DNA of 53,796 bases. Origin: an uncultured Oxalobacteraceae bacterium. GTDB lineage: Bacteria > Pseudomonadota > Gammaproteobacteria > Burkholderiales > Burkholderiaceae_D. The stretch is taken from the NCBI GenBank assembly GCA_903914535.1, contig CAIWPG010000189.1, forward strand, positions 1-53,796, in the 5' to 3' direction. The translations under genes were made by a program, and so were the position numbers. The stretch's first letter is position 1. Each line of letters opens with the position of its first letter. Below are positions 38,074 to 47,438 of this stretch, piece by piece. The notes beneath the pieces were generated by a model. The model had not been told where the DNA came from, made no database searches, and saw only the letters and a program-made list of their open reading frames with translations.

Positions 38074-38130
38074 TTGAAACTCCTAAATTTTTCAGTAATT
38101 ACATCTATTCGGTATTTGACGGAAATCCGC

Positions 38131-38697
38131 TTACTCAGCCGCAGGTGCTTCTGCTTCGGCAGCGACTTCAGCTACTTCGGCAACAACTTCTGCTACTGGT
38201 GATTCGGATACCTTCTTGGCTGACAAAGCAGCCAAGCCACGCGCAAATCCAGAAACCGGTGCCAGCATGACGCCCAACAACTGCGCCAACAACACTTCAC
38301 GGCTTGGAATACTAGCTAATGCAGCAACACTTGCTTTATCAAGTGATTTACCTGCATAGTTACCAGCTTTAATAACTAATTTGTCGTTGGTTTTTGAGAA
38401 ATCAAATGTTACTTTTGCAGCTGCAACAGCATCTTCTGAAATAGCATAAATCAACGGACCAGTCATATCACTGGCTAAACTAGCAAACACGGTACCTTCA
38501 ACAGCGCGACGTGCTAATGTATTTTTCAATACACGCAAGTAAACGCCTTGGTCACGTGCTTTGGCGCGCAATTGCGTCAAATGACCGACCTGGATGCCAC
38601 GGTATTCGGCCACCACGATAGTCTGTGCTTTTGCTACTTTTGCAGAGACTTCAGCGACGACGGCCTTTTTGTCATTCAGATTGAGACTCACGGTCAA
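38131..38697 (-). CDS. rplJ: 50S ribosomal protein L10
   Basis: L10 anchors the L7/L12 stalk on 23S rRNA. The 188 residues begin [35 protein letters not shown], the family's N-terminus, and include [13 protein letters not shown]. It is longer than the usual ~165-175 residues because of a C-terminal Ala/Glu/Val tail ([20 protein letters not shown]). The 286-nt gap upstream holds a likely autoregulatory leader to which the L10-L12 complex binds. Confidence 0.97.
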   Translation of the reverse strand: MTVSLNLNDKKAVVAEVSAKVAKAQTIVVAEYRGIQVGHLTQLRAKARDQGVYLRVLKNTLARRAVEGTVFASLASDMTGPLIYAISEDAVAAAKVTFDFSKTNDKLVIKAGNYAGKSLDKASVAALASIPSREVLLAQLLGVMLAPVSGFARGLAALSAKKVSESPVAEVVAEVAEVAAEAEAPAAE

Positions 38698-38930
38698 CCT
38701 CCAATTATGATGCGCAGAAAGTTCCTTGCATCGTTTCGAACACGGCGTCCGAAGTTAGGAGTCCCAGACTGGTATCAGCCATGTAACTACAAAACTTGTT
38801 CGGGCCCACCATCTGCGTTGGGCGCTTAACAACAACTTAACCTGTTACAGTCAAACTGCTGTTACTCGATTAACTGATTCATAATGAAACCAGCCCAACG
38901 GTCTTTGATTGCCTGGATACTATCAGCACC
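38698..38930 (-). promoter_or_regulatory. rplJ leader, probable L10 autoregulatory mRNA element
   Basis: The long untranslated stretch between rplA and rplJ lacks an ORF and is rich in pairing segments such as GCGCCCAAC, GTTGGGC and GGACGCCGTG. Its position equals the L10 leader of other proteobacteria, where L10(L12)4 binding represses translation. Assignment rests on position and structure impression, not on a covariance search. Confidence 0.5.
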
Positions 38931-38949
38931 CAGCCCAAAGATCTGCCCT

Positions 38950-38969
38950 GCACCTGACGAATCAGGTAC
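38950..38969 (-). other. UUCG-tetraloop hairpin after rplA
   Basis: On the minus strand GTACCTGA and TCAGGTGC form an 8-bp stem (one G-U) closed by a UUCG tetraloop, 15 nt after the rplA stop. There is no T-tract. It may be a stabilising 3' structure or a partial terminator separating rplKA from rplJL. Confidence 0.55.
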
Positions 38970-38983
38970 AAGGACTTAATTTA

Positions 38984-39679
38984 TTACGCAGCCAGATTGA
39001 TGTGATCTACGCGCACGCCTGCACCCATAGTGGATGACAAGGCAACACGGCGCATGTAAACACCTTTGCTGGTTGCTGGTTTTGCTTTATTCAAAGCATC
39101 AATCAAAGCAAGCAAATTCGATTTCAAATCAGCATCAGCGAATGATTTACGACCGATAGTGGAGTGAATAATACCGGCTTTATCAGTACGATACTGAACT
39201 TGACCAGCTTTTGCATTTTTAACTGCATTAGCAACGTCAGGAGTAACAGTACCAACTTTAGGATTCGGCATCAAACCACGTGGTCCCAAAATCTGACCCA
39301 ATGTACCAACGATACGCATCGTATCAGGAGAAGCGATAACGATATCAAATGGCATGTCGCCAGCTTTGATACGTTCAGCTAAATCTTCCATACCAACGAT
39401 ATCAGCACCGGCAGCTTTAGCTTGTTCTGCTTTATCACCGGTAGCAAATACAGCAACGCGTACTGTTTTACCTGTGCCGGCTGGCAAAACTACTGAACCA
39501 CGAACAACCTGGTCAGATTTTTTAGGATCAACGCCCAATTGAATCGCTACATCGAACGATTCATTGAATTTTGCAGTTGCGCATTCACGCACCAAAGCAA
39601 CAGCGTTATCAAATGTGTAGACTTTAGTACGATCTACTTTTGATTTGAGCAATTTTGCCCGTTTGGATAATTTAGTCAT
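38984..39679 (-). CDS. rplA: 50S ribosomal protein L1
   Basis: The 231-residue L1 builds the ribosomal L1 stalk near the E site and represses its own operon by binding the rplK leader. It begins [27 protein letters not shown] and carries [15 protein letters not shown] and [17 protein letters not shown], the family signature. Its ATG overlaps the rplK stop by one base (TAATG on the minus strand), so translation is coupled. Confidence 0.98.
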   Translation of the reverse strand: MTKLSKRAKLLKSKVDRTKVYTFDNAVALVRECATAKFNESFDVAIQLGVDPKKSDQVVRGSVVLPAGTGKTVRVAVFATGDKAEQAKAAGADIVGMEDLAERIKAGDMPFDIVIASPDTMRIVGTLGQILGPRGLMPNPKVGTVTPDVANAVKNAKAGQVQYRTDKAGIIHSTIGRKSFADADLKSNLLALIDALNKAKPATSKGVYMRRVALSSTMGAGVRVDHINLAA

Positions 39680-40110
39680 TACAGACCCTCTACCGTGATG
39701 CCCATCGAGCGTGCTGAACCTGCGATAGTACGCACTGCTGCGTCCATATCGGCTGCGGTCAAATCAGCGCGTTTCAATGTAGCGATTTCTTCAGCTTGTG
39801 CACGAGTGAGCTTGCCCACTTTATCTGTGTGTGGTTTTGGAGAGCCTTTAACAACTCCAGCTGCTTTCTTAATCAAATAAGTAGCAGGCGGTGTTTTCAT
39901 CACAAAAGTGAATGATTTATCCGCAAACGCAGTGATCACAACAGGGATAGGCATACCTGGTTCAACACCTTGAGTCTGTGCATTAAATGCTTTACAGAAT
40001 TCCATGATGTTCAGACCACGTTGACCCAATGCAGGTCCGATCGGTGGGGATGGGTTTGCTTTACCAGCCGGAACTTGCAGCTTGATAAAACCAATAATTT
40101 TCTTTGCCAT
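39679..40110 (-). CDS. rplK: 50S ribosomal protein L11
   Basis: L11, 143 residues, binds the GTPase-associated region of 23S rRNA and is needed for RelA-dependent stringent response. Typical sequence: [41 protein letters not shown], with the Pro-rich N-terminal segment (the thiostrepton-site prolines), and the C-terminal [19 protein letters not shown] precedes the ATG. It heads the rplK-rplA pair, 203 nt after nusG; that gap holds no gene and is the expected place for an L1-binding leader. Confidence 0.98.
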   Translation of the reverse strand: MAKKIIGFIKLQVPAGKANPSPPIGPALGQRGLNIMEFCKAFNAQTQGVEPGMPIPVVITAFADKSFTFVMKTPPATYLIKKAAGVVKGSPKPHTDKVGKLTRAQAEEIATLKRADLTAADMDAAVRTIAGSARSMGITVEGL

Positions 40111-40313
40111 GATGGCTCCTTCTTAAGTTGAGTGTTAGCGCCCATCTGAACACGGCATCGTTATACTTTGCCTGCGCACCAGACCGGCTCCTCCATTGAG
40201 CTGTTTTATTTTTGCAAATCGCCACAGCCGGCGTACTAATTTTACTGAATCTGTAAGCTGCGAACTGCACGGCATTTTTGCCTTACACATCTCATCAGTT
40301 ACAGCAAAATCAA

Positions 40314-40901
40314 TTAAACTTTTTCAACCTGGTCAAAATCAAGTTCAACCGGCGTTGCACGTCCAAAAATCGTCACTGTTACCCGTACTTTAGATTTTTC
40401 GTAGTTAACTTCTTCAACGTTACCGTTAAAATCAGTGAACGGACCTTCTTTAATACGAATAACTTCACCAACTTCATACAAGACTTTAGGACGCGGTTTT
40501 TCTACGCCTTCTTGTACTTGCTGCATGATTTTTTCTACTTCATGCGGCGGAATCGGTGTCGGTTTATTTGATTTACCGCCAATAAAACCGGTTACTTTGC
40601 TGGTGTTTTTGACCAAATGCCATGTATCGTCTGTCATTTCCATTTCAACCAGGACATAGCCCGGGAAAAAACGACGTTCGGTTACAGTTTTTTGACCATT
40701 TTTTACTTCAATGACTTCTTCTGTCGGCACCAGGATCTGACCGAATTTATTCTGCATACCTGCGCGTTCAATACGCTCAGTCAGTGCGCGCTGCACACTT
40801 TTCTCCATACCCGAATACGCATGCACTACATACCAACGCATATTCCCGGGGGCTGCAGCTGCAGCAACCGGGACATCTTTATTCGAGATATTTTCGCTCA
40901 T
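40314..40901 (-). CDS. nusG: Transcription termination/antitermination factor NusG
   Basis: NusG binds the beta' clamp helices and links RNA polymerase to Rho or to ribosomal protein S10. The 195 residues have an N-terminal extension ([20 protein letters not shown]) before the conserved [25 protein letters not shown], then [25 protein letters not shown] and a C-terminal KOW domain (FEVGE-like [25 protein letters not shown]). It starts directly after the secE stop with no gap. Confidence 0.97.
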   Translation of the reverse strand: MSENISNKDVPVAAAAAPGNMRWYVVHAYSGMEKSVQRALTERIERAGMQNKFGQILVPTEEVIEVKNGQKTVTERRFFPGYVLVEMEMTDDTWHLVKNTSKVTGFIGGKSNKPTPIPPHEVEKIMQQVQEGVEKPRPKVLYEVGEVIRIKEGPFTDFNGNVEEVNYEKSKVRVTVTIFGRATPVELDFDQVEKV

Positions 40902-41282
40902 TTAATTTTTCCAGCTTAGAATTAAGTCATACAAGACGAATTCCAGAATTTTATCGGTGCCCCACAAAAACAAAGCCATAATCATCACAAAACCAAAAAC
41001 AACGGCAGTGATCTGACCCGCTTCTTTACGTGTAGGCCAAACTACTTTTTTCGTTTCGCGAACTGATTCTTTCGCAAAGGCCACAAAATTCCGGCCTACA
41101 TCTGAAGTCCAGAGAACAGCAACTGTCAGTAATAAACCGGCCAATAAAGCGACAACGCGCAACACTGACTGATCTGACAGAACAAAAAAACCAGCAACAC
41201 CAGCAATCGCAGTAGCTGCTGCCAATGCGATTTTTATTTTATCATTTGATGTGCTGACGGTTTGCACAGGATGGTTTGACAT
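40902..41282 (-). CDS. secE: Preprotein translocase subunit SecE
   Basis: The 126-residue SecE clamps SecY in the inner-membrane translocon. Two N-terminal hydrophobic segments (about residues 16-58, IALAAATAIAGVAGFFVLSD and VVALLAGLLLTVAVLW) precede the essential amphipathic-plus-TM core FAKESVRETKKVVWPTRKEA, GQITAVVFGFVMIMALFLWGTDKILEF. This three-helix form is normal in beta/gammaproteobacteria. It lies just after trpT and abuts nusG, as in most bacteria. Confidence 0.96.
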   Translation of the reverse strand: MSNHPVQTVSTSNDKIKIALAAATAIAGVAGFFVLSDQSVLRVVALLAGLLLTVAVLWTSDVGRNFVAFAKESVRETKKVVWPTRKEAGQITAVVFGFVMIMALFLWGTDKILEFVLYDLILSWKN

Positions 41283-41319
41283 ACTTATTTTATCTTTCGA
41301 TGCCCTGCGACCGCGATGG

Positions 41320-41395
41320 TGGCAGGGGCGGAGGGAATCGAACCCCCAACCTTCGGTTTTGGAGACCGACGCTCTGCCAATTGAGCTACACCCCT
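41320..41395 (-). tRNA. trpT: tRNA-Trp (anticodon CCA), with encoded CCA end
   Basis: On the minus strand the gene starts AGGGGTGTAGCTCAATTGG and ends GGTTCGATTCCCTCC plus GCCCCTGCCA. The acceptor stem AGGGGTG/CGCCCCT, D arm TAGCTCAATTGGCAGAGC, anticodon loop CTCCAAA (CCA) and T arm GGGGGTTCGATTCCC fold into a standard cloverleaf of 76 nt with CCA. It lies between tuf and secE, its usual position in proteobacteria. Confidence 0.98.
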
Positions 41396-41525
41396 AAACT
41401 GAAACGCTATTTTAACACCCGTCCCGCACTTTAAGTACGAGACGACTATTTACTTACAATTTTTTGCCTTTAGATCAAATCCGCATCAGACGAATTAGCA
41501 CCCTCGGGCAAAAAACAAACTGCTA

Positions 41526-42716
41526 TTAAGCAATAATTGTTGCAACAACACCAGCACCAACAGTACGGCCACCTTCACGAATCGCGAAACGGAGACCTTC
41601 TTCCATCGCGATCGGGTTGATCAGTTTTACTGTGATAGAGACGTTATCACCAGGCATCACCATTTCTTTGTCTGCAGGCAATTCGATCGAACCAGTTACG
41701 TCCGTAGTACGGAAGTAGAACTGTGGACGATAGTTGTTAAAGAATGGCGTATGACGACCACCTTCATCTTTAGACAACACATAAATTTCACCAGTGAAAT
41801 GATTGTGCGGCTTGATGGAACCTGGTTTTGCCAACACTTGACCACGTTGTACGTCTTCACGTTTAGTACCGCGCAATAACACACCAACGTTATCGCCAGC
41901 CTGACCCTGATCCAGCAATTTGCGGAACATTTCAACGCCGGTACACGTTGTTTTTACTGTATCGGTGATACCGATGATTTCGATCTCTTCGCCGACTTTA
42001 ACAATACCGCGTTCGATACGACCAGTAACAACAGTACCACGACCGGAGATCGAGAATACGTCTTCAACCGGCAACAAGAATGCGCCATCAACTGCGCGTT
42101 CCGGTGTCGGAATATACGTGTCCAGAGCATCAGCCAGTTTCATGATGGCTTCTTCGCCCAACGGACCCTTGTCGCCTTCCAGCGCCAATTTTGCAGAACC
42201 TTGAATGATTGGCAGATCGTCGCCCGGGAAATCGTATTTAGACAATAACTCGCGCACTTCCATTTCGACCAGTTCCAGCAATTCAGCATCATCCACCATG
42301 TCGCATTTGTTCAAAAATACGATGATGAACGGAACGCCAACCTGACGAGCCAACAGGATGTGTTCACGCGTTTGTGGCATAGGGCCGTCAGCGGCGGAGC
42401 AAACCAGAATTGCGCCATCCATTTGTGCTGCACCGGTGATCATGTTTTTAACATAATCGGCATGGCCTGGGCAGTCAACGTGAGCGTAGTGACGTGATTC
42501 TGTTTCGTATTCAACGTGGGAGGTATTAATGGTAATACCGCGCGCTTTTTCTTCCGGCGCGTTATCGATCTGGTCGTAGCCTTTAGCTTCGCCGCCAAAT
42601 TTTTTCGATAATACAGTAGCGATCGCTGCTGTCAGTGTTGTTTTACCATGATCAACGTGGCCAATAGTACCAACGTTGACGTGGGGTTTGGTCCGTTCAA
42701 ACTTGCTTTTTGCCAT
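41526..42716 (-). CDS. tuf: Elongation factor Tu
   Basis: EF-Tu, 396 residues, carries aminoacyl-tRNA to the ribosome. GTPase motifs are [14 protein letters not shown] (G1), [13 protein letters not shown] (G2), [13 protein letters not shown] (G3), [10 protein letters not shown] (G4) and GSAKLAL (G5); domains 2 and 3 follow, ending [15 protein letters not shown]. It is placed between fusA and trpT, whereas related genomes usually have two tuf copies, one before trpT-secE and one after fusA before rpsJ. Here a single copy bridges both contexts, so the gene may be a recombinant or a collapsed repeat. Confidence 0.97.
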   Translation of the reverse strand: MAKSKFERTKPHVNVGTIGHVDHGKTTLTAAIATVLSKKFGGEAKGYDQIDNAPEEKARGITINTSHVEYETESRHYAHVDCPGHADYVKNMITGAAQMDGAILVCSAADGPMPQTREHILLARQVGVPFIIVFLNKCDMVDDAELLELVEMEVRELLSKYDFPGDDLPIIQGSAKLALEGDKGPLGEEAIMKLADALDTYIPTPERAVDGAFLLPVEDVFSISGRGTVVTGRIERGIVKVGEEIEIIGITDTVKTTCTGVEMFRKLLDQGQAGDNVGVLLRGTKREDVQRGQVLAKPGSIKPHNHFTGEIYVLSKDEGGRHTPFFNNYRPQFYFRTTDVTGSIELPADKEMVMPGDNVSITVKLINPIAMEEGLRFAIREGGRTVGAGVVATIIA

Positions 42717-42755
42717 TTTATTCTTCCTTCAAAAAGAACGATTTATACTCAGTTA

Positions 42756-42785
42756 TGCCCACCCCCGACACAGTAAGGGCGGGCA
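42756..42785 (-). other. Hairpin in the fusA-tuf spacer
   Basis: On the minus strand TGCCCGCCC pairs with GGGTGGGCA (one G-U) with a 12-base loop, about 40 nt before the tuf start, in a 154-nt gap without a gene. There is no T-run. It may be an attenuator or mRNA processing structure giving tuf its own expression level. Confidence 0.5.
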
Positions 42786-42870
42786 CAAGGAATGTACTAC
42801 AAATTTTATTACATCGACCCGATACGATGACCGAGCCGATATTCTACTCCGTTTACAACGATTACCTTGT

Positions 42871-44976
42871 TTACTTTGCTTTCGCAGTAACAATAGCGTC
42901 GATAACGTTTTTAGGCGCTTCGGAGTAATGCTTGAATTCCATGGTGTAAGTTGCACGACCTTGCGTTGCTGAACGCAAGGATGTCGAGTAACCAAACATT
43001 TCTGACAATGGAACTTCCGCTTTAATGATCTTACCGCCGCCGCCAGGAATCTCATCCATACCCTGAACCATACCGCGACGTGAGGACAAATCGCCCATCA
43101 CAGAACCGGCGTAATCTTCCGGTGTTTCTACTTCTACCGACATCATCGGTTCCAGAATTACCGGACTCGCTTTACGGCAACCATCTTTAAATGCCATCGA
43201 ACCAGCCATGCGGAATGCATTTTCGTTCGAATCGACATCATGGTAAGAACCAAAGAACAAGGTTACTTTAACGTCAACAACAGGGTAGCCAGCCATTACG
43301 CCTGAAGTCAATGTTTCGCGCACACCTTTTTCAACTGCAGGGATGTATTCGCGTGGAACAGTACCGCCTTTAATTGCGTCAACGAATTCAAAGCCTTTAC
43401 CTGGTTCTTGCGGTTCGATTTTCAGAACAACGTGACCATACTGACCGCGACCACCGGATTGCTTAACGAATTTACCTTCGATTTCTTCGCAAGTTTTGCG
43501 GATAGTTTCACGGTAAGCAACTTGTGGTTTACCCACAGTTGCTTCAACGCCGAATTCACGACGCATACGATCAACGATAATTTCCAGATGCAACTCACCC
43601 ATACCACCAATAATGGTTTGGCCGGATTCTTCATCCGTTTTAACGCGGAATGAAGGATCTTCTTGTGCCAGGCGATTCAAAGCCAGACCCATTTTTTCCT
43701 GGTCGGCTTTGGTTTTTGGCTCAACAGCCTGAGAAATAACCGGCTCAGGGAAGACCATGCGTTCCAGGGTAATGATAGAACTAGGATCGCACAATGTTTC
43801 GCCAGTTGTGGCTTCTTTCAGACCAACTGCAGCAGCGATGTCACCAGCGTGAACTTCTTTAATTTCTTCACGTTGATTGGCATGCATCTGTAAAATACGG
43901 CCAAGACGTTCTTTCTTGTTCTTGTTCGGATTGTAAACGGTGTCGCCTGATTTAATCATACCGGAGTAAACACGGAAGAAAATCAGTTGACCGACGAACG
44001 GATCCGTCATGATCTTAAATGCCAGCGCAGCGAATTTTTCTGTATCTTCTGCTTTACGTGATGTCGGCTCGTCATCTTCATCCAGACCAGTCACAGGCGG
44101 AATATCCACTGGTGACGGCAAGTATTCAATAACGGCATCCAGCATTGCTTGTACACCCTTGTTTTTAAAGGCAGTACCGCACAACATTGGCACGATTTCA
44201 GCAGCGATAGTACGTGTACGGATAGCAGCTTTGATTTCTTCTTCAGTCAAATCACCTTCTTCAAGGTATTTGTTCATCAGTTCTTCATTCACTTCAGCTG
44301 CTGTTTCAACTAACTTTTCACGCCATTCATTTGCCTGATCTTGCAATTCAGCAGGAATGTCACGGTAGTCGAATTTCATCCCCTGAGATGCATCATCCCA
44401 GTAGATTGCTTTCATCTTAACCAGATCGACAACGCCGAGGAAGTTTTCTTCTGCACCGATAGGGATTTGCATCAAAATCGGGTTAGCTTTCAGGCGTGCA
44501 CGCATTTGTTCGTAAACTTTAAAGAAGTTCGCACCGGTGCGATCCATCTTGTTAACGAAAGCCAGACGCGGCACTTTGTATTTATTTGCCTGACGCCATA
44601 CTGTTTCGGATTGTGGCTGTACACCACCTACCGCGCAGTAAACCATGCAAGCACCATCAAGTACACGCATTGAGCGTTCTACTTCAATAGTAAAATCAAC
44701 GTGACCCGGGGTATCAATAATATTGATGTGATGTTCAGGGAAGTTATTTGCCATCCCCTTCCAGAAGCAGGTTGTAGCTGCGGAAGTAATCGTGATACCG
44801 CGCTCTTGCTCTTGCTCCATCCAGTCCATGGTAGCAGCGCCATCATGTACTTCACCGATTTTATGATTTACGCCGGTGTAAAATAAAACGCGTTCAGTCG
44901 TGGTAGTTTTACCAGCATCAATGTGCGCGGAAATACCGATATTGCGGTACCGTTCAATGGGGGTCTTGCGGGCCAT
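42871..44976 (-). CDS. fusA: Elongation factor G
   Basis: EF-G, about 701 residues from ATG (44974-44976; a TTG two codons earlier is not preferred because AGGA sits nearer the ATG). GTPase motifs are [48 protein letters not shown] and [11 protein letters not shown]. Domains IV and V follow ([20 protein letters not shown]-like [16 protein letters not shown]). It drives ribosomal translocation and recycling. It is the third gene of the str operon, 133 nt after rpsG. Confidence 0.98.
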   Translation of the reverse strand: MARKTPIERYRNIGISAHIDAGKTTTTERVLFYTGVNHKIGEVHDGAATMDWMEQEQERGITITSAATTCFWKGMANNFPEHHINIIDTPGHVDFTIEVERSMRVLDGACMVYCAVGGVQPQSETVWRQANKYKVPRLAFVNKMDRTGANFFKVYEQMRARLKANPILMQIPIGAEENFLGVVDLVKMKAIYWDDASQGMKFDYRDIPAELQDQANEWREKLVETAAEVNEELMNKYLEEGDLTEEEIKAAIRTRTIAAEIVPMLCGTAFKNKGVQAMLDAVIEYLPSPVDIPPVTGLDEDDEPTSRKAEDTEKFAALAFKIMTDPFVGQLIFFRVYSGMIKSGDTVYNPNKNKKERLGRILQMHANQREEIKEVHAGDIAAAVGLKEATTGETLCDPSSIITLERMVFPEPVISQAVEPKTKADQEKMGLALNRLAQEDPSFRVKTDEESGQTIIGGMGELHLEIIVDRMRREFGVEATVGKPQVAYRETIRKTCEEIEGKFVKQSGGRGQYGHVVLKIEPQEPGKGFEFVDAIKGGTVPREYIPAVEKGVRETLTSGVMAGYPVVDVKVTLFFGSYHDVDSNENAFRMAGSMAFKDGCRKASPVILEPMMSVEVETPEDYAGSVMGDLSSRRGMVQGMDEIPGGGGKIIKAEVPLSEMFGYSTSLRSATQGRATYTMEFKHYSEAPKNVIDAIVTAKAK

Positions 44977-45115
44977 ATTCAATCCTAATTCTTATAATGG
45001 ACAAAACCGAGCACCCGTTTTCACGATACTCGGTTTGATTCAAAAATACTGCAAGAAGTTGGTGCACTTAATTTTAACGACAGTTAAGCACACCGCACTC
45101 ACCATTAGCCTCAAG

Positions 45116-45586
45116 TTAGAAGCGGAAATGGGAGAATGCTTTATTCGCTTCTGCCATACGATGAACTTCATCGCGTTTTTTCATGGCACCGCCGCGACCT
45201 TCTGCAGCCTCGAGCAATTCACCACCCAAGCGTTGTGGCATTGATTTTTCGCTACGTTTGTTTGCGGCTTCACGCAACCAACGCATCGACAAGGCCAAAC
45301 GACGGACAGGACGAACTTCTACCGGAACCTGGTAATTTGCACCACCAACGCGGCGGGACTTAACCTCAACCATTGGTTTGCAGTTACCAATTGCAGCAGC
45401 GAACACTTCCAGCGGATCTTTACCAGATTTAGCCTGGATGTGATCGAACGCACCATAAATGATGCCTTCTGCTACGGATTTTTTACCTGACAACATTAAA
45501 ACGTTGACAAATTTTGCGACTTCAACATTACCGAATTTTGGATCCGGCAAAATATCGCGTTTCGGGACTTCACGACGACGTGGCAT
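45116..45586 (-). CDS. rpsG: 30S ribosomal protein S7
   Basis: S7, 156 residues, nucleates the 30S head and contacts E-site tRNA. It begins [28 protein letters not shown] and contains [29 protein letters not shown] and the terminal [25 protein letters not shown] precedes the ATG. It lies 116 nt after rpsL, a gap with no gene. Confidence 0.98.
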   Translation of the reverse strand: MPRRREVPKRDILPDPKFGNVEVAKFVNVLMLSGKKSVAEGIIYGAFDHIQAKSGKDPLEVFAAAIGNCKPMVEVKSRRVGGANYQVPVEVRPVRRLALSMRWLREAANKRSEKSMPQRLGGELLEAAEGRGGAMKKRDEVHRMAEANKAFSHFRF

Positions 45587-45702
45587 TTCTTTTCCTTTCG
45601 ATCTTCAGTTGAGTATGCAGCAATTTCTGCACCCTCGCGGTGAGCCATCATAGCCCGCCACTTACTCGGTTCAATTTGGAACCGACACTCACACCAAACA
45701 CA

Positions 45703-46086
45703 TTATTTTTTAGCTGCTTTAGCGCGCTTCGAACCATATTTGGAACGAGATTGCTTACGGTCTTTAACGCCTTGAGTATCCAATGCGCCGCGAACCATAT
45801 GGTAACGCACACCCGGCAAATCCTTAACACGACCACCGCGCAGCAACACTACGCTATGCTCTTGCAAGTTATGGCCTTCACCGCCGATATACGAAATAAC
45901 TTCGAAACCGTTGGTTAAGCGTACTTTGGCAACCTTACGTAAAGCCGAGTTAGGCTTTTTAGGGGTTGTTGTATAAACGCGCGTACATACGCCACGTTTT
46001 TGCGGGCTGTTTTCCAGCGCCGGCGATTTGCTCTTGACACGTGCAGAAACACGTGGCTGGCGAATCAATTGATTGATGGTTGGCAT
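45703..46086 (-). CDS. rpsL: 30S ribosomal protein S12
   Basis: S12, 127 residues from ATG (46084-46086), giving [20 protein letters not shown]; the longer frame to 46113 is not used. The decoding-site loops [13 protein letters not shown] (Lys at the streptomycin-resistance position) and [14 protein letters not shown] (Lys at the second resistance position) are wild-type-like, as is the Asp of VKDLP. The C-terminus [17 protein letters not shown] is slightly extended. It is the first gene of the block, 170 nt from a strong promoter. Confidence 0.98.
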   Translation of the reverse strand: MPTINQLIRQPRVSARVKSKSPALENSPQKRGVCTRVYTTTPKKPNSALRKVAKVRLTNGFEVISYIGGEGHNLQEHSVVLLRGGRVKDLPGVRYHMVRGALDTQGVKDRKQSRSKYGSKRAKAAKK

Positions 46087-46263
46087 CGTTCTAAACCCAA
46101 CAAAAATTAACACATAAACCCGGAAACGATTGCCCGGGGACTAATCATTCTCTCGCACACTGTGCGGGCACCACGATTTTGCCGCCTGCCTGTTTCCGCC
46201 ACATACAGTAAATTGCATGTTTATAGTTTCAGCAAACCACAAATACAAAATCGAGAACTCGCA

Positions 46264-46292
46264 ATTTTACATGTGATTTGTAAGTCAGTCAA
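46264..46292 (-). promoter_or_regulatory. Sigma-70 promoter of the rpsL-led operon
   Basis: On the minus strand -35 TTGACT (46292-46287) and -10 TAAAAT (46269-46264) are separated by exactly 17 bp. Transcription should start near 46256, leaving a leader of about 170 nt before rpsL. The rest of 46087-46379 shows no gene. Confidence 0.8.
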
Positions 46293-46379
46293 CGTGTTTA
46301 CCGCCAAACATTTTGATAACACATCAACAATAAACAATCACGGACAACAGGACTACACAGGACCTGGTACCGGGCGATA

Positions 46380-47429
46380 CTACGCAAGCGTAGTCGCTAT
46401 TTTTCGCATACCGGGTGACGCCGTAATGCGCCCTTTTTTATCCACCAGCAGCACATCAACATGATCAAGCCGGGCCACAAGCTGCATGGCTTTTTGATGT
46501 CCCATTACGAATAACGCCGTAGACAGGCCGTCTGCCAGCAGACCTGTAGGGGCAGCTACGGTCACACTGGCCAGCTCAGGCGGCGAGTCGCCCGTGACCG
46601 GGTCAAAAATGTGATTATGCACAAAATCCGGAGTAAACGTGGTTTCATAATCACCGGATGTCGCTACGCTGCGGCCATCCATGTGCAGAGCAGTGGTCAG
46701 TTCAGCAAGATTTCTCGGATCCTGAACCCCCACTGTCCATGCCTGGTTTGCCGTCTTCTTCCCTGTCGAAATAAATTCTCCGGTATCCAGCAAAGCGTGG
46801 GTGATGCCGTGCGACTGCACCGCCGCCAGCGCCAGATCAACCGCATAACCCTGTGCGATGCCATTTAAGGTAATCGACATGCCCGGCTTCTTAAAATACA
46901 ACTGCTGCTCCGATACCACCAGGTCAGCCCAGTTGACCCGTGATTGAGCACGTAAACGCTCTTGCTCTGAAGGCAATGACTGCATTGCCGCTGCCTGCGT
47001 AAATGCCAGCCAGAGCGGCTGTACCGTTATATCGAACGCACCGCCGGATAATACCGAAAGACGTTGTGTTTCTTTAAGTACCGTCAACAAATGCGGATCG
47101 GGCCTGTTGAAACCACCATCCCGGTTAAGCTGAAAAACCTGACTGGCCTCGCTATATATACTCATCAGTCTGTCAATATTCCTGGCCTGATGAAAGGCAT
47201 CTTCAATCGCCAGCTCTGCCTTTATTGCATCATGGTGCAATACATGAATCGCCATCGTGGTGCCAAATGCCAGATCGGCGCCAGTATATAGTTTTTGATT
47301 ACCGGCGACCGGCACACTGCTGCGTGTAATGGTGCCGGACTGTGCCCGGGTCGCGTACCAGCCCGCTCCGCCTGCTAATAATCCGCCCAGGCCGCCAAGA
47401 GCAGCAGAGATAAAAGTTCTACGTCGCAT
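46380..47429 (-). CDS. apbE: FAD:protein FMN transferase (ApbE/NosX-like)
   Basis: ApbE covalently attaches FMN to Thr/Ser of partner proteins in the periplasm. The 349 residues begin MRRRTFISAALGGLGGLLAGGAGW, a twin-arginine-like signal. Family motifs are LAFGTTMAIHVL, MSIYSEASQVFQLNRDG, GGAFDITVQPLWLAF, SITLNGIAQGYAVDLAL and NHIFDPVTGDSPPELASVTVAAP, with LLADGLSTALFVMG (metal site Asp/Ser-Thr). Its ribosome binding site AAGGAGCC overlaps the stop region of the upstream nosR-like gene 9 nt away. The flavin-accepting partner is therefore most likely that protein. Confidence 0.92.
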   Translation of the reverse strand: MRRRTFISAALGGLGGLLAGGAGWYATRAQSGTITRSSVPVAGNQKLYTGADLAFGTTMAIHVLHHDAIKAELAIEDAFHQARNIDRLMSIYSEASQVFQLNRDGGFNRPDPHLLTVLKETQRLSVLSGGAFDITVQPLWLAFTQAAAMQSLPSEQERLRAQSRVNWADLVVSEQQLYFKKPGMSITLNGIAQGYAVDLALAAVQSHGITHALLDTGEFISTGKKTANQAWTVGVQDPRNLAELTTALHMDGRSVATSGDYETTFTPDFVHNHIFDPVTGDSPPELASVTVAAPTGLLADGLSTALFVMGHQKAMQLVARLDHVDVLLVDKKGRITASPGMRKIATTLA

Positions 47430-47438
47430 CGCGGCTCC

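Noticed and set aside
37709-38077. 122-codon plus-strand frame opposite rplL
   Set aside because: It mirrors rplL almost end to end; Ala/Lys-rich codons leave the antisense frame open. No ribosome binding site or family resemblance.
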